Origin: Sipunculus nudus
Lineage: Eukaryota > Annelida > Sipuncula > Golfingiida > Sipunculidae
DNA: 64,000 nucleotides
Reading direction: 5' to 3'
Assembly: GCA_026874595.1 (NCBI GenBank)
Contig: CM049309.1
Location: 92,464,723-92,528,722 of the forward strand
The notes below the pieces were generated by a model that was not told where the DNA came from, searched no databases, and worked only from the letters and a program-made list of their open reading frames with translations. Numbering within the stretch: position 1 is the first letter of the stretch; every line of letters starts with the position of its first letter. A program made the translations under genes and the position numbers. This document shows positions 1-11,757 of the stretch, one piece after another.

Positions 1-2472
1 CTCCATCCCTTTAGAGTTTGGAAATATAAAGAAGGAAACTATATTAAAATGAAAGACATGCTCCAGAAAATTAACTGGGATAATATTGTACACAAAAAAG
101 AATATATCGACATAGTTAACGAAAAATTTACGTCCACAGTCCTCTGTATATCAGAACAATGCATCCCAGTAAAAACAGTTAAAAACATAACTACCAATAA
201 AGAATGGTTCACTCATGAACTAAAATTAATAAAACGCAAGTGCTTAAGAATCAGATCCAAAGCAATGAGAACCAAAAATACAAATGATTGGGAATTATAC
301 AAAAATTCACGTAACAAATTTAATGCTGAGGTCAGAAAAGCCAAAAGTAAATATCCTTTAAAACTAGCAAATGATCTGAAGGAAAATCTTCATAACAAGA
401 CATACTGGTGGAAAACCATAGACGGCCTTATGAAAGGAACAACACATAAGACACTACCACCACTGGACAAAGGAAATGAATTGTATGTTACACTACCCAA
501 AGAAAAAGCAGAACTGTTAAACAACCAATTTATACAACAAACAATACTAAACCACAATAGCAACTATGTTCCCTTAACACCAAGAAAAACAAATAACAAA
601 TTAGAAGAAGTACAATTCGAAATAAATGATATAGAATCAATTATGAAATCCCTAGATACAAGTAAATCTAAGGGACCAGATGATATACATCCCTTCATTC
701 TAAAGACATGTTATAAAGAATTATCATACCCTATTCAAAAAATCGCTGAACTTTCCTTTAACACAGGAAAACTACCTACCCTATGGAAAAAGGCAAATGT
801 CACACCTATCTTTAAAAGTGGTGATCCTAAACAACCAGTAAACTACAGACCCATATCACTAACAAGCTGTATATGTAAAATAATAGAGAAAATTATATTT
901 GCCAGAATGCTTAACTTCTTTAAAGAAAACAGAATTATATCAGCATACCAATCAGGATTTTTACCTAGAGACTCTGCAGTGTATCAATTAACAGACTTGT
1001 ACAATACTATCACCTATGATTTAGACAATGGAAAAGAAGGAATAGGAATCTTTCTAGATATAAGTAAGGCTTTTGATAAAGTCTGGACAGATGGCCTTCT
1101 CAGTAAGCTACTCTCAGCAGGAATAACAGGTAAACTGCACAGATGGTTATACAACTATTTAACAAATAGACAACAACGAGTTATTATAGAAAATGCTCCC
1201 TCGGAATGAAAATTCCTACAGGCAGGGGTACCACAAGGATCGATCCTAGGACCCCTACTCTTCTTAGTCTTTATCGACGACATAGGAGAAAAACTCACAA
1301 GTAATATTCGTCTCTTTGCGGACGATACAATGTTATACCTAGCCATAGAAAATCCCATCTGAGCAGCCCAGATACTAAATGCTGACCTTGAAAAGATTTA
1401 CCAGTGGTCAAGGAAGTGGCTAGTCACTTTCAATGCAGGAAAAACTGAATCGGTACTCTTTTCAAGGAAAACAGCACCTGTAAACCTCCCTGACTTATAC
1501 CTAAATAAAACAAAAATAACTAGACTCAAAATGCACAAACATTTAGGAATAATCCTTAACCATAATTGCAAATGGCAAGAACATATAAACTACATTGCAG
1601 CTAAAGCAATGAACAAACTTCTCATCTTAAGCAGGTTAAAACATCTCCTAGATAGAACAACCTTACAAAATATATATTTCTCATATATCAGACCACTCTT
1701 AGAATATGGAAACATCTTATGGAGCAACTGTACCCAGGAACAAGACCAGACACTTGAAAAAATACAACTGATAGCTGCAAGAATTGTAACGGGAGGGGTA
1801 AAAGGAACATCACATGAACTCTTATATCTTGAATCAGGATGGGAAACTCTCCAAAAGAGAAGAGAAAACAAACAAATCCTCCTTGTACATAAAATGAATA
1901 ACAACGAAAGTCCGCAGTATCTACGCATTCTTCTTCCACCTCCACATAGTAACATATATGAAACCAGATTTGTAATACACAACCTTACTCCAATACAAAC
2001 AAGAACTGATTTATATTTCAACTCTTTTCTCCCAAAATCAATCAGATTATGGAACCAAATGGATCTTGATAAGAAAGCTTGCTTGACAAGTGCCTCATTA
2101 AACTACCAATCGAAAAAATCAGCTCTAAGAACTAAAACACCTATGTACTACAACTCAGGAACCAGAAAATCACAAAAAATCCATGCACGCATGAGAATGA
2201 AATGTAGTGATCTAAATTATCATATGTACACAAGACATATTAGCGACACCAAAAAATGTCAATGTGGCCACCCATCAGAAGATCCCAACCACTACCTACT
2301 GCAATGCCACCTCTATAACTCCACTAGGAAAACATACTTACCTAGGGATACCCCATTAAAAGTTCTACTTTTTGGTGACCCAAAAATAGATGAAAAATCA
2401 AACAAGGAAATATTCGAATCGGTAGCAAACTTTATTGAAAACTCAAACAGATTCTACCATAAAATAATTTGA
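1..2472 (+). pseudogene. LINE reverse transcriptase ORF with two in-frame stops
   Basis: One reading frame (frame 1) is open from the window edge to the stop at 2473 except for two TGA codons at 1207-1209 and 1360-1362; no frameshift is needed. Counting from the Met at 49, the order is an endonuclease-RT linker (VWKYKEG just before it), NYRPISL near residue 265, catalytic motif A FLDISKAFDKVW with Asp at about 337, motif [15 protein letters not shown] just after the first stop, and motif C FADDT near 425-426. A C-terminal Cys-x-Cys...His...Cys cluster (codons at 2257, 2263, 2290, 2305) is typical of LINE ORF2 tails. The enzyme would reverse transcribe its own RNA at a nicked target. The first stop sits where Trp is plausible (TGG to TGA), so this copy is probably dead but young. 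The clade (Jockey/CR1-like or RTE-X-like) is not settled. Confidence 0.88.
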
Positions 2473-2800
2473 CGATTTTGACAAACTCATCCCACACCCA
2501 CCAAAACTCTCTCTCTCCTCTCAACTGGCACCTTACACTTTCCAAATCACAACTAAAAACATAGTCATTATGCTATCCACATCTTCCATGATACTTCAGT
2601 CATCAATATGTTAACATCACACCCCCCCCCCCCCGGCCATGCATCAGAAAATTACCACTTTAGAATTCAGGAGCAAGCTTCATAAGCTTTAAGTAGCTTG
2701 CGCTCAATCTATTGATACATGTTTATATTTATATATGTGCTCAGGTAGAATACCACATGAATGTACTCACTATGTATTGTGTCAATAAATCATTCAAACA
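1..2800 (+). mobile_element. Non-LTR retrotransposon (LINE), 5' part outside window
   Basis: The window opens inside a LINE whose endonuclease part would lie upstream. The reverse-transcriptase frame runs from base 1 to 2472. About 330 bp of 3' UTR follow, with a C-run near 2623 and an AATAAA signal at 2784-2789. After about 2800 the sequence becomes the gamma repeat core ('accagtttccggtatatcac', matching the copy at 21374), so the LINE landed inside a gamma element at or next to that core's GGTGGCGCCACC palindrome. The exact 3' limit (2795-2802) is uncertain because the left junction is not in the window. Confidence 0.85.
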
Positions 2801-3126
2801 AACCAGTTTCCGGTATATCACAAGGCTATCCAAGATCTTCGGTCACCCTGATTTTTGGACCAGTCCATGCAAGCTTACTCGAGATATTTAAGAATTTGTG
2901 ATATTTTCAGCAAAAATGGATCTATTCAAGGTCAGGGTCACTCTCCTAGCATAGGTCATGACCCCATTTTAAATAGGCCTTGTCCCCTTACTTATATCTA
3001 TATAAATGTAAAGTTTGAAAAAGATCAGTGAAATATTTTTTGAGTTATCCTGCTCACAAGGTTTTTCTGTGGCGGCGGCGGGACCGTCGTGAAACCATAG
3101 TATCCTGACTTTGTCTGGGGATACAA
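2801..3126 (-). mobile_element. Gamma element, right-hand remnant (gammaL)
   Basis: This is the continuation of the gamma element split by the LINE. It matches the right third of the complete gamma at 19821-21699 closely, including a (GGC)n-rich stretch near 3073 and the terminal hairpin built on GTATCC...GGATAC that ends in GGGGATACAA at 3117-3126. Its left part lies outside the window. Confidence 0.8.
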
Positions 3127-4206
3127 TAATACCATGCATGTGCCGCACCTTGATTCAGTTTCAGAGCCCATTTCAGAAATTAGGTGAATAAATTCAAACA
3201 AAATTCTTCTTTCCATCCTTCAGTTGTCTTTAGTCAGTTAAAAATATGCCCAATGCAGCAAATAGGGACTGCGCAAACTAATCACAGTTTAATGAATCCA
3301 CTCTACTTTTGACGATCTTAAAGGATTAAAAGAGTAGCTCAATTGTGATAGTATTTTCCTTCAGACTCTTTTAGTATACCAATACAATTATTTAACTTGA
3401 TATTTGCATTCAAATGTTACTTAACCTAGTAAGAAACAGCAATAATGGCATCGTTATCCAACGCAGCTGACTCTGGCACTGTACAAATCTTACCTGACAA
3501 TTGAACCCCAACTTTATATGTAATGATTCTGTTGTTATTCCTTAAATATAAGCATTGTATTTAAGCTGTCCAATTATTTTTATGTTTAAATGGTTAATCT
3601 AGTTTATAAACCACATTAGTACTACGGGGAAGTTGGTTGTAGTCTTGCACCGCAAAGAATAGTACTTAAATTCCATGAGCATCAGGTGGTTGGGACGCCT
3701 CCTAAGGCTGGGTGCCACCTTTATCATGGTTTTTCCTGAAACAAAACATGAACGGCTATTCCCCAGGGGGATCCTAAAAGTCAGGGTGTGACTTGTAATA
3801 AGGATGCAACTTCTGCAAAGACTTTTATGGTACATCTGTAATTGAAGATATAGTACAGCAGAATAACAGGCTTGTGCATGCAGCATCAACATGGACAAAG
3901 AACAAGATATTCTAATGAAACATGACAGTCAGACACTTGGTCACTGTGCAGGAAAGCAAGAATTTCATGAATCAAGGCTTATTTAAAACTAGAATTAAAT
4001 ATAAATATTGCATGGTCAAAATATGAATAAGGAATAATACCCAAGTCATGCACATTTGTTTAATCTTGAATATTCCTGTGAATATTTTGTGTGTTGTGAC
4101 AGAATAGTGGAAAGCTTCATGTCCAGATCAACACCTTGACTAACAGGACATGTTCAGATTTAATTAACTAATCACAAAGTATTGACCCGTATCTAAGTCC
4201 ACTTAC
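3127..4206. other. Intronic sequence, no gene recognised
   Basis: This is non-repetitive AT-rich DNA just downstream (minus sense) of the FN3 exon at 4207-4332. A 99-codon open stretch on the minus strand (3898-3599) has no recognisable domain, and I found no convincing exon borders. The next exon of the receptor gene must lie to the left of the window or has been missed here. Confidence 0.5.
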
Positions 4207-4332
4207 CCTGGTCACTTGAATTTCTTAGTGTGGTGGCTGTCTGCCAGGGCCACATGTGTTCATTCAGTTCTGGATAGCCAACTTTAGTGGCGGCCAACAC
4301 AAGGACTTCATACTCTGTCTCAGGTTTCAACC
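4207..4332 (-). CDS. Receptor exon 7 of window: second half of FN3 domain 2
   Basis: This 126-nt exon (42 codons, phase 1 at both ends) is bounded by TTTAAG at its 5' side and GTAAGT at its 3' side on the minus strand. It encodes GLKPETEYEVLVLAA followed by TKVGYPELNEHMWPW and ends ...LRNSSDQ. GLKPETEY is the classic E-F loop and F strand of a fibronectin type III domain. It joins in phase to the exon at 21843-22034, whose final G plus this exon's GG restores the Gly codon. Together they make one complete FN3 domain of the extracellular part of an Ig/FN3 receptor. It has no Met start and falls below usual ORF cut-offs, so open-frame searches miss it. The upstream intron is 17.5 kb and filled with nested elements. 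Confidence 0.88.
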
Positions 4333-4591
4333 CTTAAATAAACAATGCATTTAATTTACCTTACTCAGGTTATTAGAATACCTGCTGCAATATATACTCT
4401 CACAACTAAATATAAACTAACTTTATAATCCCACCTCGAAATTAGTCCATTATCAGAATATAACACAAGTACTTTTACAATACTGATTTGGTGATTTGAA
4501 CATTCCTTGGAGTATGTACGTTCTGCTGTTCTCCTTACACATCATCATTTTCTGAACAATTTATGACTAAAAATGAAAGAATAAAAATAAA
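4333..4591. other. Intron sequence between exon 7 and gamma0
   Basis: Unique AT-rich DNA carrying the 3' splice site of exon 7 at its left edge. Nothing else is recognised. Confidence 0.5.
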
Positions 4592-5517
4592 CTAGACATT
4601 TTTTGGCATCGCAGATGCCACAGTATCCCCAGACAATTAATTCCCCTGGCCTTCAAAAATAGGCCCCCATCTTAAAAGCAAATACTGACACTTGGCAATC
4701 CACCAGGGTTTCTACAGATGTGACCTTCAAAAACAAGGTCAAGTTCACTAGTCTTTTTCAACAACTTATCATCTAACATTTTTCATTTTGGTTTTCAGAT
4801 ACATATACATCAACTGACTTGAGAATCAATATTTTTCACCAAGTATGGGAATAATGAAGGTCAAGGCCACTCCCATAGTAAAGGCCATAACCCCTATTTA
4901 AATATACCTCCTTCCATACCCCATATCTATGTAGATGCATAATATGAAAGAAATCTGTCCATTAGTATTTTTACTTATAATGCTCATGGTACTATCAAAT
5001 GGCAATGATTGGGGTGGAAAAGGTGGAAAAACATGAAAAGGACAATAGGTGGCGGCACCTGTCTTCCACAGAAGCCAAAGCTATCTTTGATTTACTGTTA
5101 ATTTGATTTTAGGACTATGCATACATCCCTTATTGAAATATTTAAGATTTTGTATGATTTTTACCAAATATAGAATTTTTCAAGGTCACGGCAACTCTCA
5201 TAAGAAAGATCATGACCCCAATTTAAAAATATGTAATCATATAACCCATATCCATGTATATACATAATATGAAAGAAATCTGTCTATTACTTTTTGACTA
5301 ATAATGCTCACAGTACTGTAAAAAGGCAATGATGGGGGTATTAAAAGGAACAAAAACAAAACAAGGCCTACAGGCCTAATGCAAACCTGTGCAAAGATTG
5401 GGAGTATGAATGGAGGTTTATTTTTTAAATTTAATATTGATCCTCTTAAGTCCTGCATATCCACGTTAGTCATTATGATTTCAGCCAAATGTTTCAGACC
5501 TGCAAGTTTCGAGAATT

Positions 5518-6861
5518 CAAGAAATATGAGCTTGGATGTCTGCAGAGAAAACGTGAATGTAGGTGGTGCCACCTGTCATAAAATCGAGAAAGCTGTCCAG
5601 GATGTATAAACCTGCAAAATTTCAGGTGGAAAAGTCAAACCACTTCTGAGATATGAGTGATTTTATACCAAAGCAGATGAACAGATGGACGCTGTGCTAA
5701 AATGGTTGCAGATGGCACCACCAATTTTGCCTATGATGAAGATCTATGTGAGATCTATACACAAGCAAAATTTTGGCTCAATCAGTCGAACGGTTCGAGA
5801 AATATGAGCTTGGATGTCTGCAGATTAAAAGTGAATGTAGGTGGCACCACCTGTCATAAAATCGAGAAAGCTGTCCAGGATGTATAAACCTGCAAAATTT
5901 CAGGTGGAAAAGTCAAACCACTTCTGAGATATGAGTGATTTTTTCCCAAAGCAGATGAACAGATGGACGCTGTGCAAAAATGGTTGCAGGTGGGGCCACC
6001 AGTTTTGCCTATGTTGAAGAGCTATGTGAGATCTATACTCATGCAAAATTTTGGCTCAATCGGTCATACGGTTCCCTAGATATGAGCTTGAATGTCTGCA
6101 GAGTAAACATGAATGTAAGTGGTGCCACCTGTCGTAAATCAAAAAGCTGTCCAGGATGTATAAACCTGCAAAATTTCAGGTGGAAAAGTCAAACCACTTC
6201 TGAGATATGAGGATTTTATCCCAAAGCAGATGAACAGATGGACGCTGTGCAAAAATGGTTGCAGGTGGCGCCACCAGTTTTGCCTATGATGAAGAGCTAT
6301 GTGAGATCTATACACATGCAAAATTTTGGCTCAATCGGTCAAACGGTTCCCTAGATATGAGCTTGGATGTCTGCAGAGTAAACGTGAATGTAGGTGGCGC
6401 CACCTGTCATAAAATCAAGAAAGCTGTCCAGGATGTATGAACTGCAAAATTTCAGGCAGAAAAGTCAAACCGCTGAGTGATATTATCCCAAAGCAGATGA
6501 ACAGATGGACGCTGTGCAAAAATGGTTGCAGGTGGCGCCACCATTTTTAGTGTATGTTATAAAGCTTTCCATTTGTGCAAAATTTTTAGCCTGATCGGTC
6601 AAACTGTTCCCGAGATATGTGGGTTTATGTGTGGAAACTGACGCACAAATGGACGCTGGGCAGAGAGGAAAGGTCAGAGGTCAACCAAAAATAAGGGGGC
6701 AGCAGTTCACATGATCAGCAGACCGATCATAATTCCGAATTTTAAAAAACTCTGCCCAGTGGTTATGGAGGAGTTCTCCGGAAACCTATGCAGCAATGGC
6801 GGCAGCGTCGGCGTCCAACTGAAAACATAGTATCCGCAAAACTCAGTTTTGGCGGATACAA
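5518..6861 (-). mobile_element. Beta element beta0, left end deleted
   Basis: Beta-type tandem core units, each with a GGTGGCGCCACC-like palindrome (for example near 5561, 6120 and 6395) and the phrase 'atatgagcttggatgtctgcag', run to a complete beta right end. There a hairpin on GTATCCGC...GGCGGATAC finishes in GGCGGATACAA at 6851-6861. The left terminus is missing: delta sequence passes straight into core at about 5517, suggesting a deletion. Confidence 0.68.
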
Positions 6862-7558
6862 TGATTGTAGCTGGCACCACCAGTCTTATATACAACGAAG
6901 AGATATATAAATATGCCCAATGTCAGACTGATATGTCAAACCCCTCCTGTGAAATAAGCAGGGACATAGACTGTGCAAAAATTATTGTAGGTGGCGCCAC
7001 CAGTCTTATACACTATAAAGGTACCCGATATGTATAAACATGCCCGACTTAAGGCTGATGTATCAAATTCCTCTGTAGAAATAAGCGGGCGCATACACTG
7101 CAAAAGTCAATGTAGGTGGCACCACTTGTCTTGTTAATAAGAATACCATCAAACACGCATAGACAGGTCAAAATATCAGTCCAATACATCAAACTTCCCC
7201 AGAGTTTGATGCACTGAGCTGACAAGGCTTAGGTGAGTAAGGCAGTTGCCCCGGAGTGACCTGTGACAAATTGCTGCCTCAAGCTACTGCACTGAGTGAA
7301 CTCTTAACCGGCACCTGGCTAGACTGAGTGGACTTTTGACCTGTACCTGGCTGCACTGAGTGAACTCTTGACCTATTGCATAATTTGACACAGTTGGCAG
7401 TCTGCCAAAGCTATAAATAGATTCAGGCTGAACTTTGGTGCCAAATATGATGCAGTGAGCAGTCTTCCAAAGCTATAAATAGAATGCAGCTACTGCACTG
7501 AGAGAACTCTTGACCTCTACCTGGCTGCACTTCTTCCAATCCTGGCACTGTGCCAAAA
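6862..7558 (-). repeat. Delta-specific core repeats
   Basis: Three diverged core units start with '(a)ggtggc(g/a)ccaccagtctt' (for example near 6878 and 6990), followed by sequence also present at 24962-25560 in delta2 ('ggcagtctgccaaagctataaatag'). It is the internal part of deltaA between beta0 and gamma1. Confidence 0.6.
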
Positions 7559-9957
7559 CTAGATATTTCTTGGCACCGCAGGTGCCATAGTATCCCCAGA
7601 CAATTAATCCCCCCCCCCTTTAAGAATAGGCCCCCCATCTTCAGCAACAATTAATATCAGACCACACTCATAGAAAAAGTCATTCTCATAGAAAAGGTCA
7701 TGATCGAAATTTCAATATACATCATCCCCTAACCCATGTCTATGTATATGCATGAAATCTGTCCATTAGTTTTTGACTTAAAATGCTCACATTACTGTTG
7801 AGTGGCAATGATGGGGTATTAAACGGCACGAAAACAAGTAAAAGAATAACAGGTGGCACCACCTGTTTCCAGTACATGACAACACTACACAAGATCTTCG
7901 TTCAAGTTGATTTTTGGACCAATCAATGCATCCCTTATTGAGAAATTAATGATTTTGTGTGATTTTCACCATATATGGCAATATTCAAGGTCAAAGCCAC
8001 TCATTGGAAAGGTCATGACCCCTATTCAAATTAACATTATCCTATAACCCATATCCATGTATATGCATAATATGAAAGAAATTTGTCCATTAGTTTTTGA
8101 CTTATAATGCTCACAGTACTGATAAATGGCAATGATGGGGTATTAAACGGCACAAAACAAGTAAAAGAATAACAGGTGGGGCCACCTGTTTCCGGTACAT
8201 GACAATACTTTCCAAGATCTTCGAACATGTTGATTTTTGGACCAAAGCATGCATCCCTTATTGAGATATTAATGATTTTGTGTAATTTTCACCATATATG
8301 GCAATATTCAAGGTCAAGGCCACTCTCATAGGAAAGGTCATGACCCCAATTTATATATACATCATCCCATAACCCATGTCTATGTATATGCATAATATGA
8401 AAGAAATCTGTCCATTAGTTTTTGACTTATAAGGCTCACAGGTTATAAATGTACTGTTAAGTGGCAATGATGGGGTATTTAACGGCACAAAAACAAGTAA
8501 AAGAATAACAGGTGGCGCCACCTGTTTCCAGTACATGACATTACTATCCAAGATCTTCGGTCAAGTTGATTTTTTGGACCAATGCATGCATCCCTTATTG
8601 AGAAATTAATGATTTTGTGTGATTTTCACCATATATGGCAATATTCAAGGTCAAGGCCACTCATTGGAAAGGTCATGACCCCTATTCAAATAAACATTAT
8701 CCTATAACCCATATCCATGTATATGCATAATAGGAAAGAAATCTGTCCATAAGTTTTTGACTTATAACGTCACAGTACTGATAAATGGCAATGATGGGGT
8801 ATTAAACGGCACAAAACAATTAAAAGAATAACAGTTGGCGCCACCTGTTTCCGGTACATGACAATACTTTCCAAGATCTTCCATATCCATGTATATGCAT
8901 AATAGGAAAGAAATCTGTCCATAAGTTTTTGACTTATAACGTCACAGTACTGATAAATGGCAATGATGGGGTATTAAACGGCACAAAACAATTAAAAGAA
9001 TAACAGTTGGCGCCACCTGTTTCCGGTACATGACAATACTTTCCAAGATCTTCGAACATGTTGATTTTTGGACCAACGCATGCATCCCTTATTGAGATAT
9101 TAATGATTTTGTGTAATTTTCACCATATATGGCAATATTCAAGGTCAAGGCCACTCTAATAGGAAAGGTCATGACCCCAATTTATATATACATCATCCCA
9201 TAACCCATGTCTATGTATATGCATAATATGAAAGAAATCTGTCCATTAGTTTTTTACTTATAATGCTCACAGGTTATAAATGTACTGTTAAGTGGCAATG
9301 ATGGGGTATTAAACGGCACGAAAACAAGTAAAAGAATAACAGGTGGCGCCACCTGTTTCCGGTACATGACATTACTATCCAAGATCTTCAGTCAAGTTGA
9401 TTTTTGGACCAATGCATGCATCCCTTATTGAGAAATTAATGATTTTGTGTGATTTTCACCATATATGGCAATATTCAAGGTCAAGGCCACTCTCATAGGA
9501 AAGGTCATGACCCCAATTTAAATAAACATCATCCCATAACCCATATCTATGTATTTGCATAATATGAAAGAAATCTGTCCATTAGTTTTTGACTTATAAT
9601 GCTCACAGTACTGTCAAGTAGCAATTTTGGGGATATTAAACGGCATGAAAACAAGTAAAGAATAATAGGTGGCGCCACCAGTTTCTGGAACATGACAACC
9701 CTATCCATGATCTTCGATCAACTTGATTTTGGGATCAATCCATGCAAGTTTTCTTGAGATATTTAAGAATTTATGTGATTTTCCCCAAAATTGAACCTAT
9801 TCAAGGTCAAGGTCACTCTCCTAGTTGAGGTCATGACCTCATTTTAAATAGGCGTTGTCCTCTCACCCATATCTATACATATACCAAGTTTGGTAAAGAT
9901 ACGTGAAATTTTTTTTGAGTTATTGTGTCCAAAAGAAATCTCTGCGGCGGCAGCAAT
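7559..9957 (-). mobile_element. Gamma element gamma1, right end lost
   Basis: It starts CTAGATATTTC with perfect hairpin TGGCACC-GCA-GGTGCCA (7571-7587), then GTATCCCCAGACA and a C-run. Seven core units of about 325-336 bp follow, each carrying the palindrome in the context ACAGGTGGCGCCACCTGT (near 7851, 8175, 8511, 8837, 9009, 9345 and 9669). The right terminal hairpin is absent; homology fades after the (GGC)-rich stretch near 9950. It sits inside deltaA. Confidence 0.72.
8709..9052. repeat. Perfect 172-bp tandem duplication in gamma1
   Basis: Bases 8709-8880 are repeated by 8881-9052 with no difference that I can see. The unit is shorter than the normal 325-336 bp core period, so it is a later partial duplication. 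It starts and ends at 'aagatcttc|ccatatcc'. Confidence 0.85.
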
Positions 9958-10546
9958 ACAACAATTTATAGAGCTGACATCATCTTGGCTAATGGCCAAC
10001 ATCAAGGCACTGGCAATCTGCCAATGGTAAACCAAGTGCTGCCATCTGTAAACAAAAGTGATCCCTACTTGAAATAACTTTGAAATTTATTTTCCCAATA
10101 CAAAATGCTTTTCAGCTGACTTTTTATAAAAAAGAAATCAGGAATATATGTAAAATTATTACGGATGCATACTGAATGCAAAATCAAAACTAGAATACGG
10201 GTAGTCGACAAGCGACTACGTGTATCCGCCTAAATCAGAGTGGAACGGGTGGAGTGAGGCATGTATTGAGTGGCAAGGGAGAATAGAGTGAAGTGTTGCA
10301 TATAAGCATGGATGTCTGCAGCCAAATGGTGTATGTAGGTTGCGCCACCTACCACAAAATCCAACAAGTGACCCATGGGTCATGACGCTCAGCTGACTGG
10401 GAAGAGATTCGCAAAAGGAAATTTTATCACCAGAATGGTAGTATATACCCATTTAACTGAAGCATCAAACAGATTAACCAACAGGCCAAGATTTAGTCTG
10501 TATTTATATATCTCAAAAATAGAGAAAAATGTGTAAACTTTTAAAA

Positions 10547-11719
10547 CTAGAATACGGGTAACCAACAAGTGACTACATGTATCTGCCAAAATCGGATAGT
10601 GAGGCATGGATTGAGTGGCAAGGGGAAATAGAGTGAGGTATGTTGCATATTAGCATGGATGTCTGCAGCCTAAATGTGTATGTAGGTTGTGCCACCTACC
10701 ACAAATCCAGAAATCTGTCCAAGTTGTATACACCTGCAAAATTTTAGGCAGAAAAGTCAAACCACTACATGTATATGAGCGATTTTTGCCCATGGCAGAC
10801 AAACAGACAAACACTGTGCAAAAATCTTTGCAGGTAACCCCTCCAGTTTTGTGTATGATAAAGACCTATGTGAGATCTAAACACATGCACAATTTTGGCC
10901 CAATCGGTCAAATGGTTCCTGAGATATGAGCTTGGATGTGTCCAGCGTTAACTAGAATGTAGGTGGCGCCACCTGTCATAAAATCAAGAAAGCTGTCCAC
11001 GATGTATAAACCTGCAAAATTTTAGGCAGTTATGTCGAACCACTACAGAGAAATGTGTAATTTTAGGCCACGGCAGACTAACAGACAGACGCTGTGCAAA
11101 CATTGTTACAGGTGGCGCCACCATTTTTTGTGTATGTTACAGAGCTATCAAAGGGCTACATTTGTATAAATTTTATTTCCTGATCGGTCAAACGGTTCCC
11201 AAGATATAAGCTTCGATGTCATCAGCGTGAACGTGAACGTAGGTGGCGCCACCTGTCATAAAATCAAGAAAGCTATCCTGGATGTATACACATGACAAAT
11301 TTCAGGTGAATTAGTCAATTCACTGCAGAGATATGAGTGATTTTAACCCAAGGCAGATGAACAGATGGACACTGTGCAAACATGGTTACAGGTGGCGCCA
11401 CCATTTTTTGTGTATGTTATAAAGCAATCCAAGGGCTACATTTGTATCAATTTTATTTCCTGATCGGTCAAACGGTTCCCGAGATATGAGGGTTTATGAG
11501 TGGAAACAGACCCACAAATGGACACTGGATAGAGAGGAAAGGTCAGAGGTCAATGCAAATTGGTTAGGCACCAGTTCACATGTGACCCGATAATAGGTGT
11601 AAGTTTGGGAAAAATCGGTCCATTAGTCTCCGAGGAGCTCTCTGGAAACGAACGCCGCTACGGCGGAGGAACTCGGTCAAAAACATAGTATCCGCAAAAC
11701 TTCGTTTTGGCGGATACAA
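10547..11719 (-). mobile_element. Beta element beta2, complete, 1,173 bp
   Basis: It is intact from CTAGAATACGG (the hairpin arm is degenerate in this copy) to the terminal hairpin near 11689-11718, ending GGCGGATACAA. Its core contains four or five units with palindromes near 10965, 11112, 11242 and 11392. It is nearly identical to beta3 at 35979-37151 and occupies the same site in the alpha host. Confidence 0.85.
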
Positions 11720-11757
11720 AAATACAGGTGGCTCCACCAGTCTGCAGAAACTAATAA

